This document shows, piece after piece, positions 45,001-54,170 of a stretch of DNA of 64,000 nt (position 1 is the stretch's first letter; every line of letters begins with the position of its first letter). Below the pieces are notes generated by a model. It did not search any database. It was given only the letters and a program-made list of their open reading frames with translations, and was not told where the DNA came from. Where the stretch lies: the NCBI GenBank assembly GCA_951213105.1, contig OX578148.1, forward strand, positions 140,317,915-140,381,914, in the 5' to 3' direction. The position numbers and the translations under genes were made by a program. Origin of the DNA: Amaurobius ferox (Eukaryota > Arthropoda > Arachnida > Araneae > Amaurobiidae).

Positions 45001-47913
45001 TTCGCTATAGAAATAATCAAAGTTTGATGATCATTTAATCTAAGTTTGGCGATCATAAATAATCAAACTATGCAGTATATAAACAAATAATAGATATACA
45101 AATAACAGCTACAAGATGAGTTGTATAAGAATAGTTGAATTTTTTTAAAGCAAAATTGGAATATAAGTGATATGAATGAAATTTTCATTTATTTTACATA
45201 GAGAAACAGACAATTTTATGGCATTGCTTTTTGTCATGAAGTTTTAAGCATGGAATTATAACGTACTTTTACCTGACGGTTTTAAGTTTTACATAAAATA
45301 AATTAATGTAGTTCTGTGTTCATTAAAAATATATCCCCGCTGAATATATCGTATTTCATAGATGTTTGCATTTGAGTTGTAAAGTGTTTCATAATCAATT
45401 CTTTATGCATGATTGATCTTTCTTGGTATTGTTTTTGTGATTGCTGATGTTCGAGTTATGTTTTGATGTTCAATGCGCATTCATTTGTCATTACTGGATA
45501 TCATTTTAGGAACAGGAAAGAATTCTTCGACTGTGCTCGAGAAAAGGAGACAGAATGTTCCGTTAGCTACAACCTGGACGAGGTGGAGGCCATGTACGAG
45601 CAAATTTGCACTGACGGGACACCCCTCCATCAAAGTGAGCTTTGTGAAGTGTTGTCATGTTTGACTAAAGTTGTCATATAATTTCTACAGTTCTCATAGT
45701 TTGTATTTCCATCTTTTAGAGTTTATCAAATACCAAGATTGCATCCTGAAAACTTTTCAGACTGAACTGTCTTGCATCCAGGATATCATAGATTTTGCGA
45801 AGAAGTTCCCAGTTATGACTCCAGAAGCGTTGTTCGAAATTTCCAAGCTGACTTGCAAGTAAGTGTTGTTGTCAATTAATATATAGAGTTACTAGCAAAG
45901 TCCTTCCCGAGACCAATATCTCTCGAACTGTGACAGCTAGCTATGTAATTCATGTGGCGTCGTATTGGAAACCCCCTATGGACCACACAATGAGACCAGT
46001 TTGTTTGGAGGAGGGCGGGGATTATGCGGCCCATTTCTGCCCAAGAAAAAGTTAATCAGAAAATCCCATAGTAAATGAAACATTGGGAAGCAGCAACTGA
46101 GTATTTAGACAAGGCAATAATATGTGAGTGCATAACAAGCAATTTATTAAATAGCAGACGATTTTCCTTCCTTAAATGCACTGACAGATACAGAACTTGC
46201 ATGAATTGTGAAAGCAGTCATCCATTGGGAAACATGAACGTAAATGTAATAGATTAAGCAGCAAGTGTTCGACTCTCGTCAATGTTTCATGGCATACCTT
46301 CCTCGCATCTCATTTGTGTACTCTGCGAAATCACCATAAAGTGCGGCATTTTAACTTCATGAAAATATGCTCCGGACACCGTGGGTCAGACAGTTTTTTT
46401 GTTGTTTTGTTTTGTTTCTTTTTTTCGCATTTGGAGAGTTCATTTCCATTTTCTGTTATGGAACTAAAACATTTTAGTTTTAAATTTGAATCGCTTTACA
46501 GCTTTCTAATTGATTTTCTCGCCCTATCTGCAAAAAGGACCGAAATGGACCCTAACCTTAAAACGGAGGCTACGAGGTCCCCCTGGTCTCATTGGGTTTC
46601 CTATTCAACGGAGAAGTACAGAAGAAATACATACTTTGCTGCCACAGTTCGTGAGATATTGGCCCGAGGAAGGAATTTCTTTGTCACCATGTATAATTTG
46701 TTCATATTTTAAATGTTTACTGTGATTGTATTATTATTTTTAAACCATGTATGAGCAAGAAAATAACTCAATTTTATTCTGAAATAGTTTGAAATGAATG
46801 TTACAATTTCATCTTATAACAATATTTTGACCGATGAATAAAACATTTATAATATAGTCACGAAACCATCTTTAGGGGGGTGGGGGATCTTTAAACACAA
46901 ATTTTAAATGTAATGTTTCCTCCTAATTTCAATTCTATGTATCCTTAAAATTCACTTCTTAAACTTCTAGATTTCTATTTTGAACCTAAGTGCTCTTCAG
47001 AAGTGAATTTGTAAAATGCTACTTCATCATTCCCTTAATAAAATGAAAACTTTATTGGTCTTTTACTCGGGATATAAATTTCACATTTATTATTTTATTG
47101 TAACTGCTAAAGCTTTTTTCAATTTACGATAATTATAAATATTTTGGTATATTTATAATGTTCAGAACATGTACTATAAAAGTATGCATAGATTTTTTTT
47201 AATTGTAACATTCTAACTTTGCAAAATATTAATATACCTGAAAAATAAGTATTTTACGACAAAACTTTTACATGATAAATATAAATGGATTGTAATTTGT
47301 CTATTAGAATGCATACTTTCAGAGCCCAAAATGCGCTGATATACAAAACAGAAAAAGTAAATGTATATCATAATTAGTTTTGAAGTTTTATCATTTTAAA
47401 AGTAATTTCTTTAATTTTTTAAATTTCACAACCCAAAAAGTTTGAAACCTACCATTCTATGCTTTACGAATTATCTCCAGACAATGATAAATTTTATGTA
47501 TCAATTCCAACAGCTATATTTCTGATTCGCATACCTGATAATATCATTCCTGGACGGCGCGTATTTTTTGCTCATATACATCTACCTTTTCAGTGCCCCA
47601 ATTCTTCCAGTGATATTTTCAAGCCTATTCCTATGAAGTCATTTACGCATCTTTTAAAAGGGATTTCTAATCACCTTTGTTCAGTTTTAACCTAGATACT
47701 TTGAATAGGGATATTTTATGTATGCCTTTAATAAACCTGACGCTTAAAACTTTTGTATTGTTTCACTTCAGGGAACGAGACAGCATTATGCAGTGCTACT
47801 TAGGTTTTATCAAGAGAGACTGTGGATCCGACGCGAGAGACTTCTTGGCAGAGGTCTCCAAACCGTCTGATAAGATCAACGAGAAAATCTGCCACGATAT
47901 TTTGAAGAACTAA
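33056..47913 (+). CDS. Secreted 12-cysteine protein, five exons, 186 residues
   Basis: Exons: 33056-33092, 39017-39134, 45510-45634, 45720-45858 and 47772-47913. All introns are GT-AG (gtaaag, gtaagt, gtgagc, gtaagt donors; ctag, ttag, ttag, tcag acceptors), and all joins keep frame with phases 1, 2, 1, 2. Exon 1 starts MEKILFVALLIGG, the hydrophobic core of a signal peptide that continues into exon 2 (VASG), so the product is probably exported. Each of exons 2-5 carries three cysteines, and most of the chain looks helical and charged (for example EFFDCAREKE, KYQDCILKTF, MQCYLGFIKRDCG). The stop TAA is at 47911. The cysteine spacing recalls small arthropod secreted families such as the 27-kDa hemolymph glycoprotein (DUF1397) or DUF19, but I cannot assign it. 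Nothing shows that it is a toxin or an enzyme. Introns are 5924, 6375, 85 and 1913 bp. Confidence 0.85.
33343..34458 (-). mobile_element. Helitron family A, copy 6 (reverse), in intron 1
   Basis: CTAG at 33343-33346 is followed by AGTATACTAGTTCTTCGTAC. The body is continuous and uninterrupted (TGAAGAATAAAACACCCTAG; AATTGAAAATATCAATAATC). The 5' end near 34458 reads TCTACATAAATAAAATCTAC on the minus strand, with a small internal duplication of the AATAAAAT start. This is the best reference for the order of blocks in the family. Confidence 0.75.
34570..34750 (+). repeat. Family D tail fragment
   Basis: It contains the D 3' blocks CTGTGATAATTTAAAAAATA and GCATGATTCATCTTT directly before a B copy. 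The D head is absent. Confidence 0.5.
34757..35693 (+). repeat. Hairpin repeat family B, copy 4 (forward), in intron 1
   Basis: Hairpin ACGTTCCTTATATACATAA...AAAGAAAGT, then TTCGAATTCGAGTTTTTGAC, a TGTGTG run, and GAACGACATTTGGTACAAAA. The 20-bp-period array is at 35435-35580. It ends near CTGCCTAGATGA, a worn form of the usual CCCACATCAGA end. Confidence 0.7.
35694..36556. other. Intron 1 sequence with one tiny retroposon
   Basis: Apart from the 59-bp insertion at 36219-36277, nothing here matches the repeat families or a coding frame. Confidence 0.4.
36219..36277 (+). mobile_element. 59-bp solo copy of the SINE 3' domain with 14-bp target duplication
   Basis: Starts CCGGCCGTCCAAATAGTTGC and ends CGGTCTGGATTTTCAA. 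It is flanked by CACTATTTATATAA (36205-36218) and CACTATTTACATAA (36278-36291), which differ at one base. The sequence matches the last part of the SINE at 11048 read in the SINE's own direction. The arms GGCCGTCC and GGACGGTC can pair. This looks like a very short, 5'-truncated retroposed RNA. Confidence 0.75.
36557..37362 (-). repeat. Hairpin repeat family C, copy 4 (reverse), in intron 1
   Basis: It starts TCTGATGTGGGCAACACATG and ends with the complete hairpin CTTTTCCCTATGCATTACCA...CAGGGAAAGT. Two copies of the CCAAATTT(T/C)(G/A)TGAAATT unit lie inside, with the CAGACAGACGGACAGACACA tract at 37200. It is separated from the next copy by only five A residues. Confidence 0.75.
37368..38327 (-). 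repeat. Hairpin repeat family C, copy 5 (reverse), head to tail with copy 4
   Basis: It starts TCTGATGTGGGCAGCACATG. The internal unit CCAAATTTTGTGAAATTGGG (followed by TCAATTAGTNTTTTAG) occurs at about 37793, 37938 and 38090, a period near 145 bp. A CACACA/ACATACAG tract follows, and the closing hairpin ends at 38327 with CAGGG. Confidence 0.75.
38328..39016. other. End of intron 1, short ATATAC-rich stretch then plain sequence
   Basis: 38328-38400 has repeated CTATCTATATATACAGGG-like motifs extending the C hairpin. No other feature is seen up to the polypyrimidine tract and TAG acceptor at 39014-39016. Confidence 0.45.
39245..40550 (-). repeat. Hairpin repeat family C, copy 6 (reverse), with a LINE fragment inside
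   Basis: TCGGATGTGGGTAGCACGTG start, body like the copy at 36557, CAGACAGACACACACACACA tract near 40418, and the end at 40550 (CCATGTATTACAGGGAAAG). It is split by the LINE fragment at 39669-40175. It lies in intron 2. Confidence 0.7.
39669..40175 (+). mobile_element. LINE 3' fragment (I/jockey-type ORF2 C-terminus)
   Basis: Flanked by the 11-bp direct repeats AGCACCAGGGT (39658-39668 and 40176-40186), inserted in family C. It codes for GLFTGHRTLKRHLSIMGV and then CIGCKYSDETATHILC, the CX2C..H..C finger found at the end of ORF2 in jockey/I/R1-like LINEs after the RNase H region. It is 5'-truncated and broken by a TGA near 40003. Confidence 0.8.
40551..40888. other. AT-rich lead-in to the satellite
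   Basis: 40680-40760 has several copies of a short ACTTGTAAATTATATATCCT motif, a small irregular tandem cluster. No coding sequence. Confidence 0.45.
40889..42132. repeat. 54-bp satellite, 23 identical copies, intron 2
   Basis: The unit contains ATGGAGCCTTGTATATATAT followed by TTATTTACTCCCGATTTGTA and GCAGTTCTGTAT. The same bases recur at exactly 54-bp steps from 40921 to 42109 with no difference that I can find; only the first unit differs at its edge. Because 54 is a multiple of three and the unit lacks stops in two + frames and one - frame, long open frames (428-468 codons) run through it. They are artefacts. Confidence 0.95.
42133..42832. other. Intron 2, nothing recognised
   Basis: Just after the array are loose relatives of its unit (AACAGTTTTATATATTGTG, GAAACAGTTCCGC). 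Otherwise there is no repeat end or gene. Confidence 0.4.
42833..43945 (+). repeat. Hairpin repeat family B, copy 5 (forward, strongly diverged)
   Basis: Hairpin CTTTCCCTGTATACATAGTA...ATAGGGAAAGTATTGTG at 42833-42872 and AAAATTCGAGTTCGAGGTTT. The shared module is worn (ACCATTTGGTACAAAAATTA at 43030) and the CA tract is lost. It ends GTTCTGCCCACGTCAGA at 43945. A tRNA-like SINE fragment sits near its 3' half. It is the oldest-looking B copy here. Confidence 0.6.
43440..43650 (-). mobile_element. Probable second tRNA-derived SINE
   Basis: The minus strand reads GCCTGATGGCATACCGTGGG (box A-like, near 43560-43580), then about 30 bp later GAGTTCGAACCTATCC (box B, near 43524-43540), then GGAGATCTGCAGTCCCC. 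The spacing fits a tRNA head, but the target duplication and the 3' end are not clear. Confidence 0.5.
43946..44405. other. Intron 2, nothing recognised
   Basis: AT-rich sequence between a B and a D copy. No ORF or repeat end seen. Confidence 0.4.
44406..45425 (+). repeat. Hairpin repeat family D, copy 5 (forward), ends 84 bp before exon 3
   Basis: Head AACACTTCACAGTAAAGTTG after TTATT, then GACTTTATCAAGATGAAATT, the ACGGTCTGAGGGACCTATGG block, and the D tail GCATGATTGATCTTTCTTGG. It lacks the TCTG run kept in copies at 11874 and 14232. It fills the end of intron 2 almost up to the splice acceptor of exon 3. Confidence 0.7.
45893..46687. mobile_element. MITE with about 150-bp inverted repeats, intron 4
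   Basis: The left arm (45893-46045) and right arm (46527-46687) are diverged reverse complements. Left reads GACCAATATCTCTCGAACTG; right, reversed, reads GGCCAATATCTCACGAACTG, and the match continues through GTGRCAGC, TATGTAWTTC and AATGAGACCAG. About 480 bp of AT-rich sequence lie between. No transposase. Target duplication unclear, so the superfamily is unknown. Confidence 0.65.
46688..47771. other. Rest of intron 4, nothing recognised
   Basis: AT-rich. The open frame 47459-47695 has no recognised domain and lies in the intron. Confidence 0.45.
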
Positions 47914-48013
47914 ACTGTGAAATTATTAGATGTTTCTAGGTAGTTTGCTTTCTTCAATTGTTTTTCTTTTTTGTAACACAAGTTCCTTTTCTAGACAATA
48001 TTAAAATTTAAGC

Positions 48014-48019
48014 AATAAA
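48014..48019 (+). terminator. Polyadenylation signal AATAAA of the 12-cysteine gene
   Basis: Canonical AATAAA 101 bp after the stop codon, followed by a TG/T-rich stretch (ATGGATGTGTTTGGATG). This fits a short 3' UTR. Confidence 0.65.
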
Positions 48020-48299
48020 TGGATGTGTTTGGATGTTATGCTTTTATTGTATGGTCTGCTTAGTATTCAAATGACACACATATATAGCAAAATAGAGGTG
48101 ATTGTAGTTAAAGCACAGGCCAGGTTTTCCATAATCAGGATCATACTCAAGTCGCAAAGAACAACATTTGTGAACGAATTTCGTTTTCTCATGCACTCGT
48201 CAACGTGGACTAGCGAATACTTGCAATGACGGCAATTAAAGTCACTATGTTCCATAATTATAAGAACACCTGTAGAGATCAACAAGTGTAGGCCTACTG

Positions 48300-49494
48300 T
48301 TCAGTCAATTTCAAATTTCATAAATGCTGAGCTCAATGAGGCTGGAACGGCCGAGTTCATACTCGGAACCCTCCTGTTTCGAACGTTCCTAAATTTAAGA
48401 TCGCATTCCAGTAGCCTATAGCAGCATTCATGGACCGGTTTCGGGATTTTTATAAGATCATCACCATGGGATAACAGATACCTAAAAAGAAAACTTGCTA
48501 TGTATACAATAATTTTGAGAACCTCTGATTGAAGACTGAAAATTTCGGTTCTACACCTGTACTGTATTACTCATCCAGATTTTGCTGGTAACGGATATTC
48601 CTTGCTGAGGCACACAAGAATGTGCGAAATCACTCTATTGTTACTGTTATCGACAATACAAACGGAATCATGGGAATATTGCATTTTTAACCTTTTTGAC
48701 CTATAATATTAGTAATTTAAATAACCGTAGAACAGGCATTTTTACTGTCAGAAATATATTAAAAAAAGGCGCCTGTGTATTATTGTATAATTTATTCACA
48801 CAATTAATACGGCAAAAATGAACGCCTTTTTCATTTGGAACCGTCTCGTTCAAACCAGCTTTACAGCAAAATGGATATTTAGCCTAAAATCAGTCGGACT
48901 TCTACCCATCAGAGCTTAGTGCTTAACTTTCTCCGATCAGGTGATACTCTGGATCCAACTGCTCAGAATTTCTGAACATATTCACGGCTGTCGACAAGTT
49001 AGATCTATTTGATTCGTTAATTGCTAAAACATTTTTGGAAAAGTGGAACGAAATTGCGAGAGAAGATAAAATAGTTTTCGAAGCGAGTTTACTCTAAGGA
49101 CATTACTTTCTTTAACCACTTTAACACAGTCATACGACCGATGAGATACAGGACGTTGCCATTCACCGGCCAGGAGATTTCTTTTACTTTTCTTTTGAAT
49201 AAGCACGTCACCCAGAACCAAAAGCGGACACCAGGATTGTAGTGAACCCAATACTTGACCTTGGGAAGAACCATTTTGGTGGGCGTTCACTTCAGCTGGG
49301 CAGAAACTTGTTCAGAAAGGAAGTCCAAGCTGCACGACGCTGTGTCCTGCGAAAAGCTACACCAAAATAAGCCTCTTTATACCCAAAATGCATGAGCAAG
49401 GAAGTAAGCGAGGAATTCACTCAACGCATCCAGCCCCAAGATTCTTTAGTATAAGGTTAGGCACTCAGCAACCAAATAAAAAGTTGTCAGCTTG
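48300..49494. other. Intergenic, a few weak repeat-like motifs
   Basis: GAGTTCATACTCGGAACCC (48350-48370) resembles the box B area of the SINE at 43440. ACCGGTTTCGGGATTTTTA at 48436 resembles motifs seen in arthropod dispersed repeats. On the minus strand 49089-49274 reads GNVLYLIGRMTVLKW, slightly like a Ty3/gypsy integrase tail. None of these is strong enough to call. Confidence 0.3.
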
Positions 49495-50290
49495 ATGTAA
49501 TGGGAATTAAATTTCGTCATTCGTGATGTCACGGTCTAGAGTAATCTTTAAAAGGAGTTGCCATAACACATAAAGTTTGCACATTATTACAACTAAAAAT
49601 TGTTTGTTAATTTTGAAGTGGCAATATCCAGGCGTAAATAACTTGCGCAGAGATTTTAAATTGTGCTGTGCACACAGGACCCAGTGGCGTTGAAGGACAT
49701 TTAATGACGTCATTCAAGAAAGATGACAGCCGCAGTTAACAAGTTCGATCCCTCTTGAGAACCCGAGAACAAAATACGTGCGTTCTTAATACCCATGTTG
49801 TCATATGTGCATAACTAAGTAAAAATAATTAAATCAGTCATGCTCCGGGACAAGCACCACCTGGCCAGCTAATCCAACGCTATCTGGAACCGCCTACAGT
49901 CGTTATGCGTCCTAATTGCCAAGTATCTCATTGTTCATTACTATAAGCTTAAGCGGTCAGCTCGGCGACAAATCAAAAAGGTGTCAACATAACGTCATGG
50001 TGGAAGGCTTTTGCCATTCGTGACGTCGCTGACCACTTTGAGAGGTGGCCAAAACACTGCAAGTTTTTGTATTATTAGTTTCTTAATTTTGAAGGGGCAA
50101 TATCAAGACCTAAACAACTTGCGCAGAGATTGCAAATTGTACTGTGCACACAGGACGTCCATGGATATTTAATGACCTCGGTGGGTTAGGGGAACAGTCG
50201 CAGTTACCGAGTTTGGTTCCAAGCCCGAGAGCAAAATGCGCGTGAGTTCCCCCCATGACGTAGAGCCAGATGAGAAAAATTAACTCAAAC
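49495..50290. repeat. Local direct duplication, two units of about 300 bp
   Basis: Unit 1 (about 49495-49790) and unit 2 (about 49985-50270) share GTCATTCGTGATGTCAC / GCCATTCGTGACGTCGC, AATTTTGAAGTGGCAATATC, ACTTGCGCAGAGATT and CTGTGCACACAGGAC, in the same order and orientation. The offset is 477-497 bp. Neither unit codes for a recognised protein. Confidence 0.7.
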
Positions 50291-50455
50291 ATACCAAGAA
50301 CGATCATTCCCTGAGGGATCTAATAACGCAACTTTATGTATATGAACCTTCGATCTCACTGATTGACAGTTCTGAAAACTGCATATTTGATGGTTGAAAT
50401 TATATTAACTGTGACTTCGAGTACGTGTAAGACATCTGAACTTGTTTTGAACTCC

Positions 50456-51940
50456 CTTAAATGGATTTAAATACATATCCTCTAAAAAATGGGGCGCAAG
50501 TAGAACTCATCTACTGAGGATTGGAAATGCAACTATTAGAAGTCAAAGTGAATATGGATCCCCGGTTTTCAGCGCAGCAAGTAAGACTCACTATAAAAAA
50601 ATAAATCCTATTTTTAATAGCATGCTACGCATTGCAACGGGACTTCCGAAATGCACCCCTCTCAGTATCCTTTTTGCAGAGACCAATTCTGCTCCTCTTC
50701 ATGAGCGGCATGCGACACTTACAAAAAAGTTTTTATAAGAAATGTATATTTGGGAAGCTGGTCCCCTTTGCAAGAGATTATTTGGAATCCCTCGCCTCAA
50801 ATTTATGATAACTGGAAGACAGAAAAGGCACCTATTACAACCAATATGAAAAACATTTTTGAAGATTTGGGGATATACAAAACAGACCTTCTGACTTGGA
50901 TCCCTCCTATTGGTAATATCAACTACAAGATATTAGCAAATGAACTGGCTTTCCAGAACAAAAACCTCCCAGTGCCATTGATACAAGCTTATTTTAAGAA
51001 CTTCACTGATAAAAAACATATGTACACCTTAATAGGAACGGATGGGTCTAAAACTGACCAAGGAAGTGCGATAGGAATAGTTATCCATAGCCTTCATATC
51101 AGCAGAAGTTATTCGACGTCAAAACACAATTCTATCTTTACAATAGAGGCGCTGGCCATTTTAAAAGTGATAGAGGAATGGACCAATAAGGGGATGAAGT
51201 ACATTATCTGTACTGATAGTTTAAGCTCTCTCAAAAGCCTCAAAAATATTGGGAAAGACTCTCCATGCATCATACTACACATCCACAAGGTCCTTATGGA
51301 AAAAGCAAACGAAGACAATATAATCTTCATATGGACACCTGGTCATAAAGGCATCTTAATCAACGAACAAGCAGATGCGGCGGCAAAACAGGCATATCTT
51401 CATAACACTATACCTGGTATAGCGGGAGGGGATATTATAAAAGCCTTTTTCAACAAAGAAAGAGAAAATAACAGGAAAAACTGGTTCAAATACAGAAACC
51501 AAAAGCGTTTCCCGCATATTAACCCTAACAAGATGTGGTTTAGAAACGGTCTTCTTAATAGAAAGAGTGAAGTTCTTATACAAAACGTACGAGCCAATAC
51601 TCTCTTCCTTTAAAAGATGAACATTGTGGATACCCCGAATTGCCTGCGTTGCAAGACTGTGGAGTCCACAGATCATTTTCTCTTCGTTTGTCCGTCGTAT
51701 TGTGATGCTCGGAAAAATCTTTGGCGTTTTTGTCCCAGAATAAGATTGATTCTTTGTATATGGATCTCATGAAGCATTTTTCGTTGGATTTGTGTTTTGA
51801 GCTGGCTTACTTCTTTTCTAAAATTAACAGATTTTAGATCCGTTGTCTTCTTTTCTCCTTTTCTGTTTTTCCCCTTGGGACAGAAGGCGAGGTGCCAAGT
51901 CCCAACCTCTACACTCTAGGAGAGTGTGTTAGTTAGTTAG
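50456..51940 (+). mobile_element. 5'-truncated I-type LINE (RT thumb, RNase H, finger), 11-bp target duplication
   Basis: Flanking repeats TTTTGAACTCC (50445-50455 and 51941-51951) define it. Coding order: RT C-terminal part (SEYGSPVFSAASKTHYKKIN, about 50550-50610), one frameshift near 50740, then an RNase H domain with TDGSK (about 51040), IEALA, TDSLSSLKS and HKGILINEQAD, which supply the D-E-D-D residues. A TAA lies at 51611, after which the frame continues with CLRCKTVESTDHFLFVC, the terminal CX2CX7HX4C finger. It ends in GTTAGTTAGTTAG, a short-unit tail rather than poly(A), as in I-clade LINEs. Few lesions, so a fairly recent insertion. Confidence 0.9.
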
Positions 51941-51951
51941 TTTTGAACTCC

Positions 51952-52469
51952 TTATTTTAAAAGTTTTTATTGAACATGTGTTTAATGTGTGGCGTTTAGC
52001 GCTATGTAATTGATATTTATTGTTAGAGTGTAAAATTCAATGTCATAGTGCGAATTTTAAACACCGCTCGAAAAGTGCAAGATTATCCTGTTAACATTTG
52101 TTACGAATGTAGGAGGTAATATTATTTATAATGTAACATTTCAGTTTAGTTTAATGTTTTACGTACAAAAAGTTTTATCCTAACTCTCATTATTTTTCTG
52201 ATATTTAAATTTTGTTATAAGCATTAAAATATAGATTAAATTGTCTAAATGCCTTTATACATGATTTAGATATTCACTCTGACTATCCCATTGTGGTTAC
52301 AAAATACGACGTAACTGTTGAAACGTATGTTGTAACCAAATTACCACATCATGATGGAGATAATATAAAGGCAAACATTTAATGTAAGGGAGTTAATGTA
52401 TCCCTATATAATATAGAGACACAATTTTTTCTTTCTGCATGAACCTGGATTTTTAGGCTTTGATCAGAT
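51952..52469. other. Intergenic, nothing recognised
   Basis: AT-rich, with no ORF or repeat end. A weak family C-like stretch (AGATCAACCCCATTACTCTA) starts around 52470 and runs to about 52640. Confidence 0.4.
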
Positions 52470-52775
52470 TAAAAAACATATCTGGTTCCATTAAATGCTT
52501 GTATTATAAGTAATTTCTGACGAGAAAAAGAATAAGATCAACCCCATTACTCTAGTACTCATCGTTTTCGACATACTTGAATTTTCGCATTTTTGTTAGG
52601 CCGACATTAAAAAGATGCCCAATTACCAAATCAAAACAAATATTTATTATGATTTGTAACCGTGACTGTGAGACTGTCTTTAACCATAACCGTGTTGAGT
52701 GATTCTGATGTAAACAAATAGTCAGCTTATCGCCTATTTCGTCGACTTGTTTCCTTTTACTATTTTGTGTGCGCG

Positions 52776-53140
52776 ATGCCAAAAAGAGTTGTGTTGACGA
52801 TCAAGGACACATTGGAAAGTTTGGATCGTTTAATAAAAGGCGATTCGGACAGTTCACTATCGAAAGTTTACGGCGTGGGAACATCCATGATTTCGGACAT
52901 TAAAAAACAACCCGAGTCTCTCTTGACATTTGCGAGTAAACTTGACAGTGGTGAAGGAAGTTCGCGGCGCAAAGTTATGAGAAGACCAGTCAATGAGATC
53001 TTAGACGAGGCTGTTTTCACATGGTGTGTACAAAAACGTTCATCTGGACAACCTATGAGTGAACCATTATTGCTTTGCGAAAAAGTTCTAGATGTTAACC
53101 TAAAATTAGGGGGTAATCCTATTTTTGTGGCTAGTCCAGG
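52776..53140 (+). pseudogene. Jerky/Tigger-type CENP-B DNA-binding domain fragment
   Basis: From the ATG at 52776: MPKRVVLTIKDTLESLDRLI, then YGVGTSMISDIKKQPESLL (first helix-turn-helix, PSQ/CENP-B N type) and NEILDEAVFTWCVQKRSSGQ ... EPLLLCEKVLD (second, Tc5/CENP-B type). The match to pogo-class (Tigger, jerky) proteins is lost after GGNPIFVASPGW, where unrelated G-rich sequence begins, so the DDE domain is missing. It could be a transposon relic or a 3'-truncated copy of a jerky-like gene. About 120 codons are undamaged. Confidence 0.75.
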
Positions 53141-53169
53141 GTGGCAGGGGGCTCTTTGGGGGGGGCGGA

Positions 53170-54170
53170 ATTCCCCTCACAGAGGAAATAAAAAATTCGT
53201 CTTCGTTTTGGGTTCTGTCCAATTTTCTCCGCCTTCCGGGTGAGAAATTAAAAATTCGGTTCCATTAGGTTCTGTCCCGAGATCAATACTATCTGAGTGT
53301 GCCTTCTATGTCAACGGAGGAGGAGGGGGGAGGAACTTAGACGGCACCAGGTTTTCACAATTGGGGGTGCTATGCAAATGGAGTGCTGATCTTAGATATA
53401 TAAATGTTAGATATATAAATGGGGAGTTCCTCCCCATGACGCCGCCTATGGGGAGGAACTCTCCGGTTGATTAGGATTTTTTTTCCAATACAATTTTCTC
53501 CTCGCCCCCTTGAGCAGTGCTGTCGATAAAATGTTCGGGCTCCTATTTAGCAAATGCACAAGCTCCCTACTTTCCTTATTTTATAAGTTAAAAGTACTTT
53601 TTATAAACTATTAATGTCCGTAAGTAATGCATTTTTTGCCCCCCCCCCCCCCCCCGCCCTTCCTATCACATTCGGCTGTTCTGTCCGTAGGAGAAATAGA
53701 AAATTATAGTCCCTTAGATTCTGTTCCGTGGTCAATACTTCAATTTTCCAAAAAATTAGCTTTCTAGGTCATCGAGGAGGGGCTTCTAGAATATGAGGAA
53801 ATACTTACTCAAACCCATTTTCTCCTCCCCCATGGTCAGTGCCGTTGACAGAATTTTTAGACTGTATGGACCTCCTACTACCCCTTATTGTATAAGTTAA
53901 TTAGCTTTTCTTGTAAAATGTTTATGCTAAGGTGGACCCTAGACGATGATTACTTTTACTCAATCATCCCCCCCCCCCCGTTCGGTGGCTTTGTCCGTGA
54001 AAGAAATTGAAATCCAACTCTGTTAGGTTCTGTCCCATGGTTGATATAAGTGTGCAAATATTATCCCTTCTAGGACACAGACTGGGAGTCTGTAGAAACT
54101 CTTCGGAGAAAAAAATTCCACTCATGGGGAGGGGGGGGGGAGGAGTCGAAAGTTGGGCTTCGTTTTGGAC
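53170..54170. repeat. Degenerate array with G/C runs
   Basis: A block of the type GAAATTRAAA..TTAGGTTCTGTCCCRWGGTCAATA recurs at about 53178, 53240, 53690 and 53995, between long C or G runs (53638-53655, 53969-53979, 54125-54142) and GGAGGGG stretches. Spacing is irregular, so it is a decayed tandem or patch of one repeat. The C and G runs may hold sequencing-length errors. Confidence 0.55.

Noticed and set aside
48436..48490. ACCGGTTTCGGG...ATCATC motif as evidence of a Penelope-like element
   Set aside because: The motif is known to me only as a vague feature of arthropod dispersed repeats, and no reverse transcriptase or repeat boundary is next to it.
49024..49290. Possible Ty3/gypsy integrase tail on the minus strand
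   Set aside because: Only about 15 residues look right (GNVLYLIG), there is no integrase core or LTR nearby, and two frames compete.
53638..53655. Long C run as a biological G-quadruplex site
   Set aside because: Single homopolymer runs within degenerate repeats are prone to sequencing error and have no spaced G-tract pattern that I can defend.
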